This document shows, piece by piece, positions 11,472 through 22,660 of a stretch of 64,000 nucleotides of DNA. Every line of letters starts with the position of its first letter. Within the stretch, counting starts at the first letter, position 1. The stretch is from Isoetes taiwanensis (lineage: Eukaryota > Streptophyta > Lycopodiopsida > Isoetales > Isoetaceae): assembly GCA_021234155.1 (NCBI GenBank), contig JAJEKV010000027.1:17514891-17578890 (forward strand), read 5' to 3'. The notes below the pieces were generated by a model. It saw only the letters and a list, made by a program, of their open reading frames with translations. It searched no databases and was not told the DNA's origin. Made by a program: the position numbers and the translations under genes.

Positions 11472-11581
11472 CTATTTTGGAACATCCTCATCCAAAAAAT
11501 GCAACAAAACACTATTTCTCTCTGGTTTAGGAGCAATGCCATCATTTAAGAGAGAGGCTAGTCTGGAGTTCATTACAACAC
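11472..11581 (-). pseudogene. Candidate last exon of an unrecognised gene
   Basis: On the minus strand a CTTTCACAG acceptor precedes G at 11581. The frame then reads VVMNSRLASLLNDGIAPKPE and ends HFLDEDVPK with TAG at 11474-11472. The peptide has a balanced, protein-like composition and the TAG closes it. The phase fits the candidate exon at 11897-11976 (one base carried over, giving a Cys codon). I do not recognise the family. It may be the 3' end of a host gene, or a captured fragment, trapped between LINE copies. Confidence 0.4.
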
Positions 11582-11896
11582 CTGTGAAAGGACAATTCTA
11601 AATCATGCATTCTCTCTTCTAACATTACCCCTATCTTGCTCTCCAACTCCTACAGAGACAAATTTTCTATCTCAAACATTCGAAAATAATCGTCAAGAAG
11701 CTTACACAGATTTCTCTATGAATGTGCATTGAACTGAAAATTCGTGTAATTACTCCATTAATGCTCAACGAATGCTCATTGAAGCTACCATCCATTATCA
11801 CGCAATAAATATTGTAGAAATAAGTTGATTAAATAATCTTGAAGTCATGCCAACACCTCATGTCTATGTATATATGCAGTTTTAAAAAGATCTTAC

Positions 11897-11976
11897 ATTT
11901 TGCATGGCACAATTCTCCATCTTTCAACGTAGCGACGGTTAGATTCCTCATTCTTTGGGGATTTGCAAAACAGTAC
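11897..11976 (-). pseudogene. Candidate penultimate exon of the same gene
   Basis: Bounded by a TATTGCAG acceptor (11977-11978) and a GTAAGATC donor on the minus strand. The frame YCFANPQRMRNLTVATLKDG continues ELCHAK and joins in phase to the exon at 11581. A further donor-like ATTATAG|GTAACG lies near 12065, but its frame does not join cleanly. A coding role is inferred only from splice signals and phase. Confidence 0.35.
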
Positions 11977-12140
11977 CTGCAATAAATGCATCCGATTACT
12001 ATTGAATCAAAACATAAAAGACATACTTTTGTAGTCTAAATAATGTGAGAACATGAGACGTTACCTATAATGCAACTGGTCTCACTTAACAGAGCTGGAA
12101 AATATGATCGCTTAAGGTTTTCCAACTATGCTTACTATCT

Positions 12141-15100
12141 TACTTCAAAGGAGCTTTCATATATACTTACCTCCTAAGACATAAACAGGTCCTAAGATTT
12201 TTTACACAGGGGCCACCTATGATTTTTTCCTTGTAATGATCGATTAATAATTGCTTCTTACCCAGGATAAACTTTTCTAATGATTCTCTCTAATTGTAGT
12301 AAATGCATTTTAGAGACAATGAGGGGCGGAGAGAGAGAAATAAACATGTGGTGAAAAGCAGTAATGAGAAGAGGCTAATGATAGTATCCCGACCAAGAGA
12401 TGAGCAAGCATATAACTGTGGGATTTTTAGAGCCTTGTCAACAATAGAAGACTCGAGAGAGTTTTGATGTTAATATCAGGCCTAAGGGCATACCTAGCAA
12501 CTTGGTAGCTTGATTAGCAGCTACATTTAATCCCAAAAATATATGATTGATTAGGAGCACCAATAATTACAGATTTTTGAGTATTCAAATACCGTGAGCT
12601 GGACCGAAATTTTGAATGATTCTCAAGAAAAACTCAATGTTTCTATCATCATTCCGCAAAATGAAAAGGAGTCATCTCATGTTGTTGTAAGTCACCGATT
12701 ACGAGAGTTTGGCATGACCAACCTTTATGTTTCCTGTTTTTGATGATGCAAATAGCCCTTGTTAATTGATCAGCAAAAAACAATAAAAGATAAGGTGCTA
12801 AGGGGCAGCCTTGTCTAACACACCTTTTTGAGAGGAAGAATTTACTTGGAAAACCATTGATCAAAACAGAAGATTGAGCACGAGTTCAACCTATAATAAG
12901 CTGGATCAACTTTTCGGAAGCCAATTTTCCTCAAGGCCAGCTCTAAGAAATCCCACCGATGGAATCAAAAGCTTTAGAAAAATCTTTTAACTTTAAAAGT
13001 GCAGAATGCAATTTGATTAGAATGTTTGGCCCACGTAATCTTTTCCATTGCAGCAATGTAATTGTCAGAGATGTATCCGTTTGGCAAGAAGCAAGGTAAT
13101 CGATTCAAAGAGATAAATTCTCAATATGTTTAATTCATTAGCAATAATTTTGCACATACCTTATATGATATTATAGTGAGATAGGTCTCCACATCAAACT
13201 TTTCCGATTATCCGTCTTTGGCACAAGGGTAACCAAACCCATGTTATGGCAGATGCAAATGATTGGTCAACCAAAACCCTCGGATCATTTGAATGAAATC
13301 ATGTTTACTTATTTATCCCTAAAATGGATATAGAACTACGGGGCAAGCCATCAGGACCAGGACTTTTCCTTTAGCAAGATGCAAAAGAGTGGATTTAATC
13401 TCGTTTCATTAGGAGATCAATAATATTATCTAAGATTGATTAATGTCATACTCAATTAGAGGCATTCAAAGATCAATAAATTGTTTGGCCAGGGGGAGAT
13501 GCCACAGAAATATTTTCATCATTTGAGAAAATTCCAGCATATTTAGAATAGAAAAACTTATATATCTTTAGCATCTACGGAGGGACATCATTATCATCTT
13601 TGAGTGCTAGAATTTGGTTTTTTGTAAACTCTATTTTTGGCCACTCAAGAAGAATTTAGGAGTTCTTGCTATCCATATTTGAAAGATATTTTATTTTACA
13701 TTTGATGTTTGCACCTTTTACCTCCAAATTCTTCCATAGCCTTAATTGCTTGCTCAATATTAGATTCTTTGCGAATGAAGATCTCTCATAAAGGGGTCAT
13801 TTTGGATCTGAAGCCTTATGTTCCTCATGTTGAGTGAGACATCTTTTCTTTTCCTCTTTTCTTATATTGAAATTATTTTTAGACCACTGTTTGATCTGTA
13901 TTTTTGGAGGCCCGCATTAGAATAGAAATCTCTAATAGAATGGAAAGGATTGACTCTTGAAGATTTAAGTAGAAAGCTTTTAAATTGTTCACGTAACTTG
14001 TCATTATTCAAATATACTCTGCTTGAACTTATAAGGACAATTGGATCCTTTTGATGCTAAGCAGAGTGTTTGGTCTCGAGAAATTGAGGGTGAGTGGTGC
14101 AGGGAAATAGAGGAAGTGACACAAATCCTCGACCAACTATCCCAAAAAGGATTATCAGAATTGTGATGTAAAATCATCAAGAGCAGTGAACCGTTTGGCT
14201 GTACATTTTATTTGACCAAATTATGTATTTGGGTACATGGCGGAGGATATATAGAGTGAAGAGCGTTATCTGAAATAATCCCGAAAATTGATCCTCTGAA
14301 ACTCTAGTCATATTTATATCATTTTCAAGCTTAAGGTCGATTAGTAGGTGTGTTAAAATCACTTATTAACATCCAAGAAATGTAATTTTGATTTTCAAGC
14401 CAATTACCAATTTTAGGCCGAAGTGCTCTCTTTCCTTGGGAGGTCGAGGCATAAACATTGATAACTCCAAAGGTGAGGTCATTATTACCGTGAAAAATCA
14501 CGGCTGCCAATTTTCCTGCGGATTATATATATTAGAAATGGGAGATATTTTCCAAATGATGCATATACCACCAGCGCAGTAGCTTCTATCCAACAAGATG
14601 AATACTCAGTGCAATCCAATTGGCGATTGAGCACTCAAAGTTTGGGAGCCTCAGTCTCAGAAGCGTGATAATATCGCATTATATTCTTTAATTGAGCAAT
14701 AACTCTTCTTCTTTTTTAAGGTCCTTTTATCCCCCTTAAATTCCAAGAAAGAATCTTCATCGATAGAGAAAGGAGAATAAATGAAGGAAAAAATTAATGG
14801 GAGCTCTTTTTTTCCTTCTAAGTGCTCTTCTTTGATTGAGCCAAGTGTTTAAAGTGAGGAGAGGCACTCCTTAATTCTTCTTGCTAGACTTGCCATCGGT
14901 AGCAAGAGTTTTTAGCTCATCAACAGAGGGAAGGATTAGAGAGAAATTTATCATCCTCCCATAAATGGCGGAAGAATTGTTTTCCTTATCGTGGGAATTA
15001 GGGATCTAAATCATTCTCATGAGAGCAGGTCCAAAATTTGAAATACAATCCTTATTTGACTCAACCAAGGTATCATTATTTTGGATTAGGAGTCAAAGTA

Positions 15101-17906
15101 ATTAAATCAGATTATTAGGTTTATTGAAATTAATATCATCAATAATGGAAAGAACTTGCCTGACAGGGGGAGATCCACATAATTCTGTGAACTTGTTTTG
15201 TATCGATGTTTTTCCAGAATCAGATTCTAAGGTGGTCTCCAACTTAAGCAGTGCTACCTCCACCGATTAGTTTAATACCCTTCCATACCCGACATACTGC
15301 TTTTCTTGTTTATCTATTTGTGCATTCCGATCCACATTTAATTCCATATGTAACTCTTGTAATTGCTTAGCAACAGCCCCATCAATATTATCAATTGGTT
15401 TGGAATCAGAGAGAGATGGTTATTTGAGGTCCATTGGGTCGAGTAGGGTCAATGAGATCCCCATGGAGTATATGAGAGTCCTAATTGTAGATGTCGAGTT
15501 CGAGGTTAAAGTTGTAGCAATATGGCTCTCCGGATAATAGGCGTGGGTGAGACAACCGCAGGCTGCATAATTGAATGGATTGTGAAGGAATGAGTCAGGC
15601 ACAATTGATGGCTCAAGAGAATCTGCACAAAACTCATTAGCAAGATCAGTATTTGAAATTTATTTTGACAAATTATTCCAGAAATTGTGTCATTGGCGTC
15701 ATTTTCGAAGTCTTCATCATGAATATGTTGATGTAGAGAATCTTCAGGAGGTTTATGCATATCCATAGAATGAGAGAATTTCCCCATGTCATGATGTTGA
15801 TGTTGCTTCCCTTTTCATGTTTGCTTGAAATTGTGCTCTCTGTGCCAGCAGAGTTATCCTTATTCTCCATAAGTAATAATTCCTCATACCCTGTCTTGTC
15901 CTCAACACTAGGCTTGTTGACTGCAATATTCCTGTTTGTATCAGTTGCAGAAGTAGCCTTTGAATTGTTGATAATGATTCTATCTTTTGAATATATTTTC
16001 AAAGGCTCGTCTTCTTGTCCCTTAGATTTGCAACTGTGATTGAATATTAATCTTTAATTGATGGGCATGGCTTTTCTAAAAGATATTGCTCTTTTAGAAT
16101 TATCCATTATACCTTGCAAAGTGTTTGCAAGATTGATCATAATCCTCGTTCTTGATGAAGGCGATTTTCTTGCATAGGTTCTTTGCCCTTCAAATTTTTT
16201 CCAATTTGGTTGTCAATACCATTATTAGGAAAAAAAAAATTCGAGGTGTGCATCCTTGTTTGTCATAAGGATCATGTTTATTCTTAATAAATTCCAACCC
16301 TTTGTTTATGACCTTAAGCGAGTTATCTCGGCGGTCGATTTGACATTTTGAAAGCATGAGTTGCGATTTCTTGATTTCCGGTTGGCGGGCTTGTTTGGCT
16401 TCCCTTTTTTTGTATCCTTTTCTTACTTCCATTGACTCTTTCCCACAGAGGAGTTGTTTTCATACCATGACCATTTGCTGCATTATAAGCTTGTTCCCTC
16501 AAAATGATATGTCCATCATCGAATTTGTACTGTACCTGTTTTATATTAGTCCCTTAAAGATTGGATTGTTGATTAAAATCCACTTTAGGTGATATCCTGG
16601 TATCCATTGCTGAACATTCACCCTCATAAGCATTTCGCTGACCAGTTTTGGTATTTTTCTGACAGATAGTACCAGAAAAATGTCTACAATTGCATTCATG
16701 GCAATAAATTGGTAAACCTACCCAATTTAGTTGAACTTTAATTTGATTGCCATAAAAAATCATAGATAGGTACGGATGTTGGAGCGGGTTTGGAGATGTT
16801 TAGCTGGACATAGCATTTGGGGGTTTATAAGGACAATATTAAATGAGATGTATTTTCCAAAGGAATTAAAGATTGCAGAAAAACACTCTTCATCCCAATA
16901 GATTGGGCTAAGATCTGTCATGGAAAGTGAGGCAATGAAATATTTATCATATTCATCAATAGGAAGATTGGGATACCATTTGAGAAAAGAAAGTTGAAAA
17001 GGTATCAAAGGTCGATCTGCTGGCTTAAGCAAGAAGTTAGCGTACCTAGAGTTTCCACATTCAACCAGGGATGTAGGGATATCTCATCCAAAATACCGAA
17101 TTAATTGTGATGGATTTGTTAAGTCTTAAAGTAAGTGATCCAATTTTGGCTCCAACTCTATCTACTAAGACAATGACAGAAGCCGGGAGTTTTAATTTTC
17201 CTCAAGTATAGAAGCATGATTTAGATGAATACCTTTGTAGAGCCGCAGACCGGCTGAGTTTGATATTTGCCAGATGATCCAAATTTGCTGCCAATTGTTG
17301 ATCGAGGGCTCTTTCTTGGATTGGGCGACATTTCCATAGGCCGGGGCACTCCATTGGCATTAAGGATCGGATCGCCATGAAGACCAGGATCTTTGGACAA
17401 ATTATCCCATTAGGCACATCTCCGGTCATATGATGCATTTCTTTAAGAAACAAGTTTGGGTCAACAAAATCACCAAACTTAATTAAAGCCGAGGATTTTT
17501 ATGAATGAGACTTAACGGAGAAAGCGGATCGCCTTGGAAGGAGGGAGACGCAAAGAAGTGCAAAAGATTAAGAAATCTTTGTTTAGGGTTTTAGGATTTG
17601 GTAACATTTTGGTAACAAATTTTGAACAAGATCGAGGGAAAACAACAAAGCGGGTTGAGACATGGACAAAAAGAATGACAAGGAAGAAATAATGGCAATC
17701 TAATTAAAAATGCCACTAAGCAGGTCGAAACCATATTAAAACCATGAAATCCAAAAAATTGAGACAAAGATCGATCTATTGAAGATCAATTTGAAGATCT
17801 TCCTCTTCTAATTCACCTGGACTGAAGATCTTGACAATAATTTTGCTGTTGAGTTCTCGATTGAAGACTTGAAAGATTCCTGTAGCAGCAATATTTCTCT
17901 TACCAA
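12141..17906 (-). mobile_element. Second, degraded copy of LINE ORF1 and 5' ORF2
   Basis: Collinear with 5075-10930 at an offset of about 7 kb: RT (12150-13680), endonuclease (13690-14757), ORF1 (14790-17613), leader. Long patches are nearly identical (15573-16013 and 16440-16770), while others are riddled with small indels and swaps, so no long frame survives. Many differences fall on CTG or CAG in the first copy: GATCTGTCC became GATCATAATCC, and GTTGCCAGATTT became GTTGCGATTT. The 3' third of ORF2 is missing. This could be an internal duplication, but the clustered error pattern also fits an unpolished second haplotype placed in the assembly. Confidence 0.75.
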
Positions 17907-18000
17907 GGAATTCTTCTAACTGTGCTCTACTTGAATTCTTCTGGCGGGGGATCGAAGCTATATTCCTTTTGAAAGAGGTGTTCAGGAAAGATCTGCTCAA
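17776..18000 (-). CDS. Short ORF in the LINE 5' leader (possible ORF0)
   Basis: 74 codons from ATG at 18000 ending with TAG at 17778-17776. It opens MSRSFLNTSFKRN and ends GELEEEDLQIDLQ, and lies upstream of ORF1 on the same strand. The C-terminal two thirds are also present in the first copy (10770-10930). It could be a leader peptide, an ORF0-like frame or the 5' end of an ORF1 that later lost frame. No domain recognised. Confidence 0.35.
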   Translation of the reverse strand: MSRSFLNTSFKRNIASIPRQKNSSRAQLEEFLGKRNIAATGIFQVFNRELNSKIIVKIFSPGELEEEDLQIDLQ

Positions 18001-18290
18001 TTATAAGTTTTTCCCAAAGTGCCGAACTATCTCCCTTCAGAAATCCACAGGTAAATCGAGAATTATCTTGAATAATTGCAAAAATTTTGCACTCCATTCA
18101 AATTTGATGCAATTATTTGCAAATCATGGCTAGCCCTCTACAAGGCTAGCTGAATTTGCCTCGGAATCCCCTCAGATCAAGCAAGCTGAGCTCGTTCCCT
18201 CTTGTTTTTTTCCCAAGAAATGTAAAATAACTAACTTAACCGAAAAATCAAGAAAATAGGCGCTCCTCATAGTTCAGATTTTTATGTCAG
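17907..18290 (-). other. LINE 5' end, present only at the second copy
   Basis: Extends the 5' leader beyond where the first copy stops and ends at the right-hand target duplication GGAGGATTCTT (18291-18301). Contains GCTAGCCCTCTACAAGGCTAGC near 18130, a short hairpin. The true 5' terminus of the LINE is therefore at about 18290. Confidence 0.6.
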
Positions 18291-18301
18291 GGAGGATTCT
18301 T

Positions 18302-18430
18302 GAAGAATCCATTTTTTGTGAGCAACAAACTATAAGGTCGATGTGGGATCAGGGGATCAAGGTGTGGGCGGTGATTGATCCACAGAAGCACACGCGGGCA
18401 GGAGTTGCTCCTGGAAAAAAAAAAAATTGT
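18302..18430 (+). mobile_element. Probable right-hand remainder of the chromovirus LTR
   Basis: Continues directly after the second target duplication, so by position it was contiguous with 2087 before the LINE arrived. It has no frame and ends near an A run at 18417-18427. The assignment rests on the duplication alone. Confidence 0.4.
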
Positions 18431-18440
18431 GTTGTAGCAT

Positions 18441-19130
18441 GTGAAGCCACGATGGCTTAGTAGACATGGGGCAATTGAGAGGATGTACGAAGTTTATGAG
18501 CCGCTCATGCAAACTTTGTTGGAAAATCCTGATGTTAAGGCTCTTTATTTGAGTTTAAAATCATTTTTGGTTGTTTACATTCTCCACTTTCTTGCTGATG
18601 TACTTAAGATCATGACAAACTTGAGTTTAGAGTTTCAAAGAACTTAGGATGTTAACAATGTGGCTAGTTTATGCCGAAATGCAATTCAAGAGATAGAAGA
18701 GTTATTTTTGGTGCAAATCATAGATCGGAATTCTTTTCAAAAGGATAGTAGAGATTATCCTATCATTCCAGATTATGGTGGAGGCGAAGGAATGCTTCAT
18801 GTTTTAAGAGCATCCGTGAAAGGGAACATGTACAGGTCCATCGAGTTGGATAGACAAATTGATGGTGAGGATCTATCTCTTGCTATTGAGTTTCGAAAAG
18901 CTTTTGCTACTACACTAATAGGTATATTGAAGAAAAGGTTAGAGGAACAGATTATTCTTTCTTCTTTGAAAGTATTATGTCCTATTAACATGCCTAGTCG
19001 TGCCAAGGAATTGAAGGTTTATGGAATCGATGAGCTTAAGAAATTACGTGACTTCAATGGAGTGCAAAAAAATGTTGATGGTAAAATATTTCTTTCAAAC
19101 CTTGTTAGGAAAATTTCCTACAAGTCCTAA
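18441..19130 (+). pseudogene. hAT-like (ZNF862/TTF-type) protein, central part
   Basis: Two adjoining frames read KPRWLSRHGAIERMYEVYEP, then LLENPDVKALYLSLKSF and, after a TAG at 18645-18647, FRNAIQEIEE-like text, IIPDYGG, LRASVKGNMY.SIELDRQIDG and INMPSRAKELKVYGIDELKK. This order is typical of the ZNF862-like proteins, vertebrate and plant relatives of hAT transposases (RNase H-like fold split by a long insert). It ends at TAA 19128-19130. The expected C-terminal dimerisation region is missing downstream on this strand but present on the opposite strand at 19902-19477. No N-terminal zinc finger is visible upstream. Confidence 0.7.
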
Positions 19131-19476
19131 AACCATTCGAAAATTATAAAATACAGCCGGAAGCTCCCTGCTGCTAATACCTCAAATCCGAAATATACAA
19201 ATTCAATACCTAAATTTTTTTTTTTTAAATTAAAACTTCACAAATCATTAAATAGCTTGAATAAACTTGATAATTAGACCTTCAATCAAAGATTTAACAT
19301 AAAAGGCTTTAGTTTAATCAAAAAGAAAACTTACAATGCTTCAATGCTTCATAATAGTAAATGATGCTCATAAAATGAAAGTGAATATAATACTTATTGT
19401 TCAAGAAATCATCGTCTTCTAAATCCACCATAAAAGCATCATCCATGAAATGTTCCTTCTCCAAACGAGCCCGTTC
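19131..19476. other. AT-rich stretch between the two hAT-like halves
   Basis: No frame or repeat is visible. If the half at 19477-19902 is an inverted segment, this is the gene's 3' flank carried inside the inversion. Confidence 0.4.
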
Positions 19477-19902
19477 CTAGCGAGGACATCTAGTAAATAT
19501 ATGACGATAATGTGCACTTTCTTTCCATAACTCAATGCTTTCACTAAAATCAAAGCTCTTCATTTCAGGTCCTTCCATGGAAATGCGCAATAATGCATCC
19601 AAACCATCATTCTGTAGCCGACTCCGATACTTGGTCTTCACAATATTCATGCGGCTAAAGCCGTGCTCACATGCTGCTGTACTAGTGCATTGGACAAGCC
19701 CAATTGTGGCAAGGTTTAGCAATTCAGGCATCTTCTCCTTCCACAAGTCACTACAAGAAATCATACCCCATATATCCAAGAAGCTCCTTCCTTGCCATTC
19801 TGTACTAGCTTGACGCTTAAACAATGCATACTCCCTACCCAATTTCTCATGGTCAATGAGTTTCCCTAATGCTGCTCCACAACAAATCGACCTCCCCCAC
19901 AA
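19477..19902 (-). pseudogene. hAT-like protein, C-terminal dimerisation region on the opposite strand
   Basis: From about 19890 downward the minus frame reads ALFKRQASTEWQGRSFLDIW, then LLNLATIGLVQCTSTAACEHGFSRMN, VKTKYRSRLQNDGLDALLRI and ends FTRCPR with TAG near 19479. The CTSTAACEHGFS core is the hAT C-terminal dimerisation signature (more usually CVSTAACERGFS). It is the exact part lacking from the plus-strand half at 18441-19130. A roughly 770-bp inversion with breakpoints near 19130 and 19895 would explain both. The half itself is an uninterrupted frame. Confidence 0.75.
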
Positions 19903-20968
19903 ACAACATCATCTCCTGTTATAGGAGGAGTATCGGACCATGTCACACCTCACTTCCTTCTTCCTGGTTTCCCCTGCCCTGCTACTACACTCTGGCTTCC
20001 ATCCCTGAGCATCCAAGCTATGGGTGCATCGGTTCCCCTCTCCATCTCTACAAACTGCACAAGCACAGGTTTCACACCTCTAGCAGGGCAAGGACACACA
20101 CCTTTACCTTCAGTCTTGCTTCTCTCCTCATCATCATTGTGCTATGAAATTTCAGCTCATATAACAGACCCTAGACCTGCCTCCCGCAAGAGCTGCTCTG
20201 TGGCCGAACTACCTAGTCGTCAACCAATACAAACATACAAGCAATCAAAATCAAACTGGCTCACCTAGGCGCTCCATACCTCAGGTACTGATCCAGCGCA
20301 TGTGACTGCCCCAGCCAGAACCGTCGGCATGCATTCACGAGGAAGGGACCATCGGGTCCCTCCTCCAAAACTTTCCAGATTTCCAATGATTTTCTTCCTT
20401 CTTCGAACCATTGGAAACATGCGACCACACCGTAGCCACAATTAGAAATATTGCACCAAGCAGTTGAACCCTGCAAAACTTACGGTTCTGTGTACAATAC
20501 AATATAAGAATCTTAGTCGCAACTACTGCTAGATAACCCTCCTGCAATACGAAACGAATTGGGCAAACTTAGGGTGGAATCACACTTGTGCCCGCCCATC
20601 TCCTAAATTTTCCTTCCGTGGGTAGGGTGTTATAGTGGCAAAGGCACCGATATCACATTATTGCCTGCCCTTTGAGAGCCAAGTAAGAATCCATGCTGGA
20701 CATACAAGCCCGCCAAAAGCAACGAGGGAGAACACACAGGTCCGACAAGGCATTTTCGATTGAGGTAACTCTACTCCTTCTCCAAATTCCTGTAACTCTA
20801 TTCCTTGTCCAAATTCTTGCATGCTGATTGTTAATCTTTTCAATACCTTCATTGAAATCCATGCTTGTTTAAATCTTTTTCAAATATATTGCCCTTTGCT
20901 TTTTGACGTCTTTCTTCAAAATTATTTCTTCTTCAAATTCATGTGTCTTGATATCAAATTTCTGCAGA
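19903..20968. other. Unassigned intergenic stretch
   Basis: No coding frame I trust. Features noted: pyrimidine-rich text at 19960-20130, GTGTTATAGTGGCAAAGGCACC near 20627 that has the look of gypsy LTR sequence, and two copies of a TTCTCCAAATTC / TTGTCCAAATTC phrase at 20778 and 20806. The short minus-strand frames here (60-70 codons) show no family signature. Confidence 0.4.
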
Positions 20969-21148
20969 ATGGACAATGAATCACAGCCAATAGAAGAGCA
21001 ATGCACACATTCAATATCGCAAATAGAAGAGGAGATTTCAGAAAGCACTGCATTAACTCAAGTTGAAAAAAGGCAACTCCTACAAATGCTGCTGCTGCTG
21101 CTGCTGATAATTCAGTTGTTAAAGGTGTTGTTAGAGCCTGAACTCTAA
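20969..21148 (+). CDS. Short hypothetical ORF with a CTG run
   Basis: ATG follows a TTTCTGCAG that could be a splice acceptor. It opens MDNESQPIEEQCTHSISQIE, a plausible acidic N-terminus, then passes through (CTG)5 at 21091-21105, which gives a Leu run, and stops at TAA 21146. In the other frame the same run gives poly-Ala followed by DNSVVKGVVRA, so one indel may separate the real halves. Not recognised; could be the first exon of a transposase-related gene. Confidence 0.3.
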   Translation: MDNESQPIEEQCTHSISQIEEEISESTALTQVEKRQLLQMLLLLLLIIQLLKVLLEPEL

Positions 21149-21408
21149 CCTTGCAAGAAGGATGGAAAACCCAACAATCCAAGCTCAATCTATCAGATCA
21201 AGGCAATGCACAAGACAAAGAATCATCATCTCCATAGCCAGATCAAGCAAAATACTTTCCAATTACACCGCCTCCTCCTCTTTCTTATCTCTCTCTGTTT
21301 AGATAATGCAAATCATAATGCCCACAATGCATACGCAAAATATCCCAAGACGCGTGCATGTGCGTATCTCCCTCCATATACAGTATACTATCTCCTCTAC
21401 CACCACAA

Positions 21409-21545
21409 CAATGGTGAGTGTGGTGAGTGGTGAGTGGTGACAAGTGTGGTGAGTGGTGAGTGTGGTGAGTGGTGACCAGTGTGGTGACAAGTGTGGTGAG
21501 TGGTGAATGGTGACGAGTGTGGTGAGTGGTGACCACCCCAACAGT
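21409..21545. repeat. GTGGTGAGTG minisatellite
   Basis: Degenerate tandem units of GTGGTGAGTGGTGA with TGACAAGTG variants. The complementary motif (CACCACATTCAC) makes up another minisatellite at 26789-27005. Relative to the nearest gypsy coding sequence both read CACCAC in the sense direction. Confidence 0.85.
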
Positions 21546-21959
21546 GGCGACCACAGTGGGAAAATGTGCCACTCCGTGGCGGAGAACCCACAACAACAAA
21601 AATACTAATATAGTCCTTGGGACATGTCCCCAAATGACACATTTACATGTATGTTTAGAATAAAAATACCCTCCTCAATCCAAATGACTGATACAAACAA
21701 ACTGGTCCAAAATGACAGTGACGAAACAGAGCCTCTGTAACTGTGGCAAACTTTGAAAGCTGATATCTTGAGTTCCAGACCTCCGTTTGACCTGCAGCAT
21801 AGCTCCTTGGATTCGTATCACCGAAAGACATCTTTTGATGTAGGATAGATGAAGTATTACTGAACTGTCACCATCTGGTTTTACAGAAAAATGACCTGTT
21901 GTAACTCAAAAATTCTCCACAAATTCTCTGTAATTGGAGCTATGCCAAATCTGAATCCT
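21546..21959. other. Non-coding, probably 3' region of the minus-strand gypsy element
   Basis: Lies just beyond the integrase stop on the minus strand. No frame. A purine tract and LTR start could not be located with confidence. Confidence 0.35.
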
Positions 21960-22283
21960 TTAGAATAGCACTTCTCTTTCAAAATAAGGCCTGAGATCCT
22001 TGCCATTTCTGGGATTTGGCAACAATTCCCCTTCTGGAGTCATCAAGTAGAAAGCTCCACCTGGTACCTCTTTATCAATCAGAAATGGGCCTTCCCATGG
22101 GCTTTGAAATTTGGATAGATGCTGCTTAGTGGTCCTGCACAACACCAATTGCCCTTCCTCAAATGGATTGACAACCTGTAACTTGTCTTTGATAAGCTTT
22201 ACTTTTTGTTTATGTCTCATATTGAAGTCTGCTGCTTCTTGTCTCATCTCTTGCAATTGTAGCAAATCATCCATCCTAATATG
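21960..22283 (-). pseudogene. Tat-like gypsy integrase, C-terminal domain
   Basis: Minus frame HIRMDDLLQLQEMRQEAADF, then FEEGQLVLCRTT, FQSPWEGPFLIDKEVPGGAFYL and LPNPRNGKDLRPYFE with TAG at 21962-21960. The EGQLVL / WEGPF / N..LRPYF pattern is the integrase C-terminal (GPF/Y-like) domain of Tat/Athila-type gypsy elements. The frame joins that at 24991 upward if the intervening 2.7 kb is removed: the shared CAT codon gives QVH followed by IRMDDL. The frame itself is clean. Confidence 0.8.
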
Positions 22284-22660
22284 TAGCATTATAACAGGGG
22301 GTTTTTTTTTGTGTTTTTGTACTGTTTTCTCTAAGGTTTTCATATGATTTGGTGGCCGTATTCATCCAGGTATACTAAATAGTATTTCTAGAGTGCACCC
22401 TTTTGTAAGCCGTTGATTTTAGAAAAGGGGGCAAATCCTGTGGTGAATATCCTCCCATTAGTTTAGGGTTTTTTTTTAGGGTTGTTTAGGGTTTTCTTTA
22501 GGTAATCTTCATCCACTAACATGACCATTTTAACCATTTAACTATTTCGAACTAACTGTTTATTTTTATTTTCTTTTAAACCTAACGTGACAGAGGCGGC
22601 TTGCAGCTCACGAATCCGCCCTCCAGGCCCAGATCCTACCACAGTCCGTGTTTAGCTTGA

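Larger units (their letters stand above)
10931..12140. other. Foreign 1.2-kb segment between the two LINE copies
   Basis: Matches neither LINE copy. It begins after AAGGAATT and ends where LINE RT sequence resumes (AGCTTTCATATATACTTACC, 12151; the first copy has the same at 5080). It contains minus-strand exon-like pieces (separate entries) and repeats of the phrase CTATACCTAT at 10988 and 11028. The plus-strand frame 11038-11271 is not recognised and is probably chance. Confidence 0.6.
2099..18290 (-). mobile_element. L1-type LINE locus (composite, internally duplicated)
   Basis: On the minus strand the locus reads 5' leader (18290 downward), ORF1, ORF2 with endonuclease, reverse transcriptase and zinc-binding C-terminus, 3' UTR and poly-A at 2121-2099. 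The outer ends carry a perfect 11-bp target duplication. The middle is anomalous: ORF1 and the 5' two thirds of ORF2 occur twice (about 5075-10930 and about 12141-17906), separated by 1.2 kb of foreign sequence. A single L1 of this family would be about 8-9 kb. The locus also carries a younger RTE-like insertion at 3816-4776. Confidence 0.8.

Noticed and set aside
21285-21642. Thr/His-rich minus-strand frames of 80-104 codons
   Set aside because: Repeat translation of the GTGGTGA minisatellite.
22458-22505. Interstitial telomere (TTTAGGG)
   Set aside because: Only three degenerate units with T-run interruptions; too short to call a telomere array.
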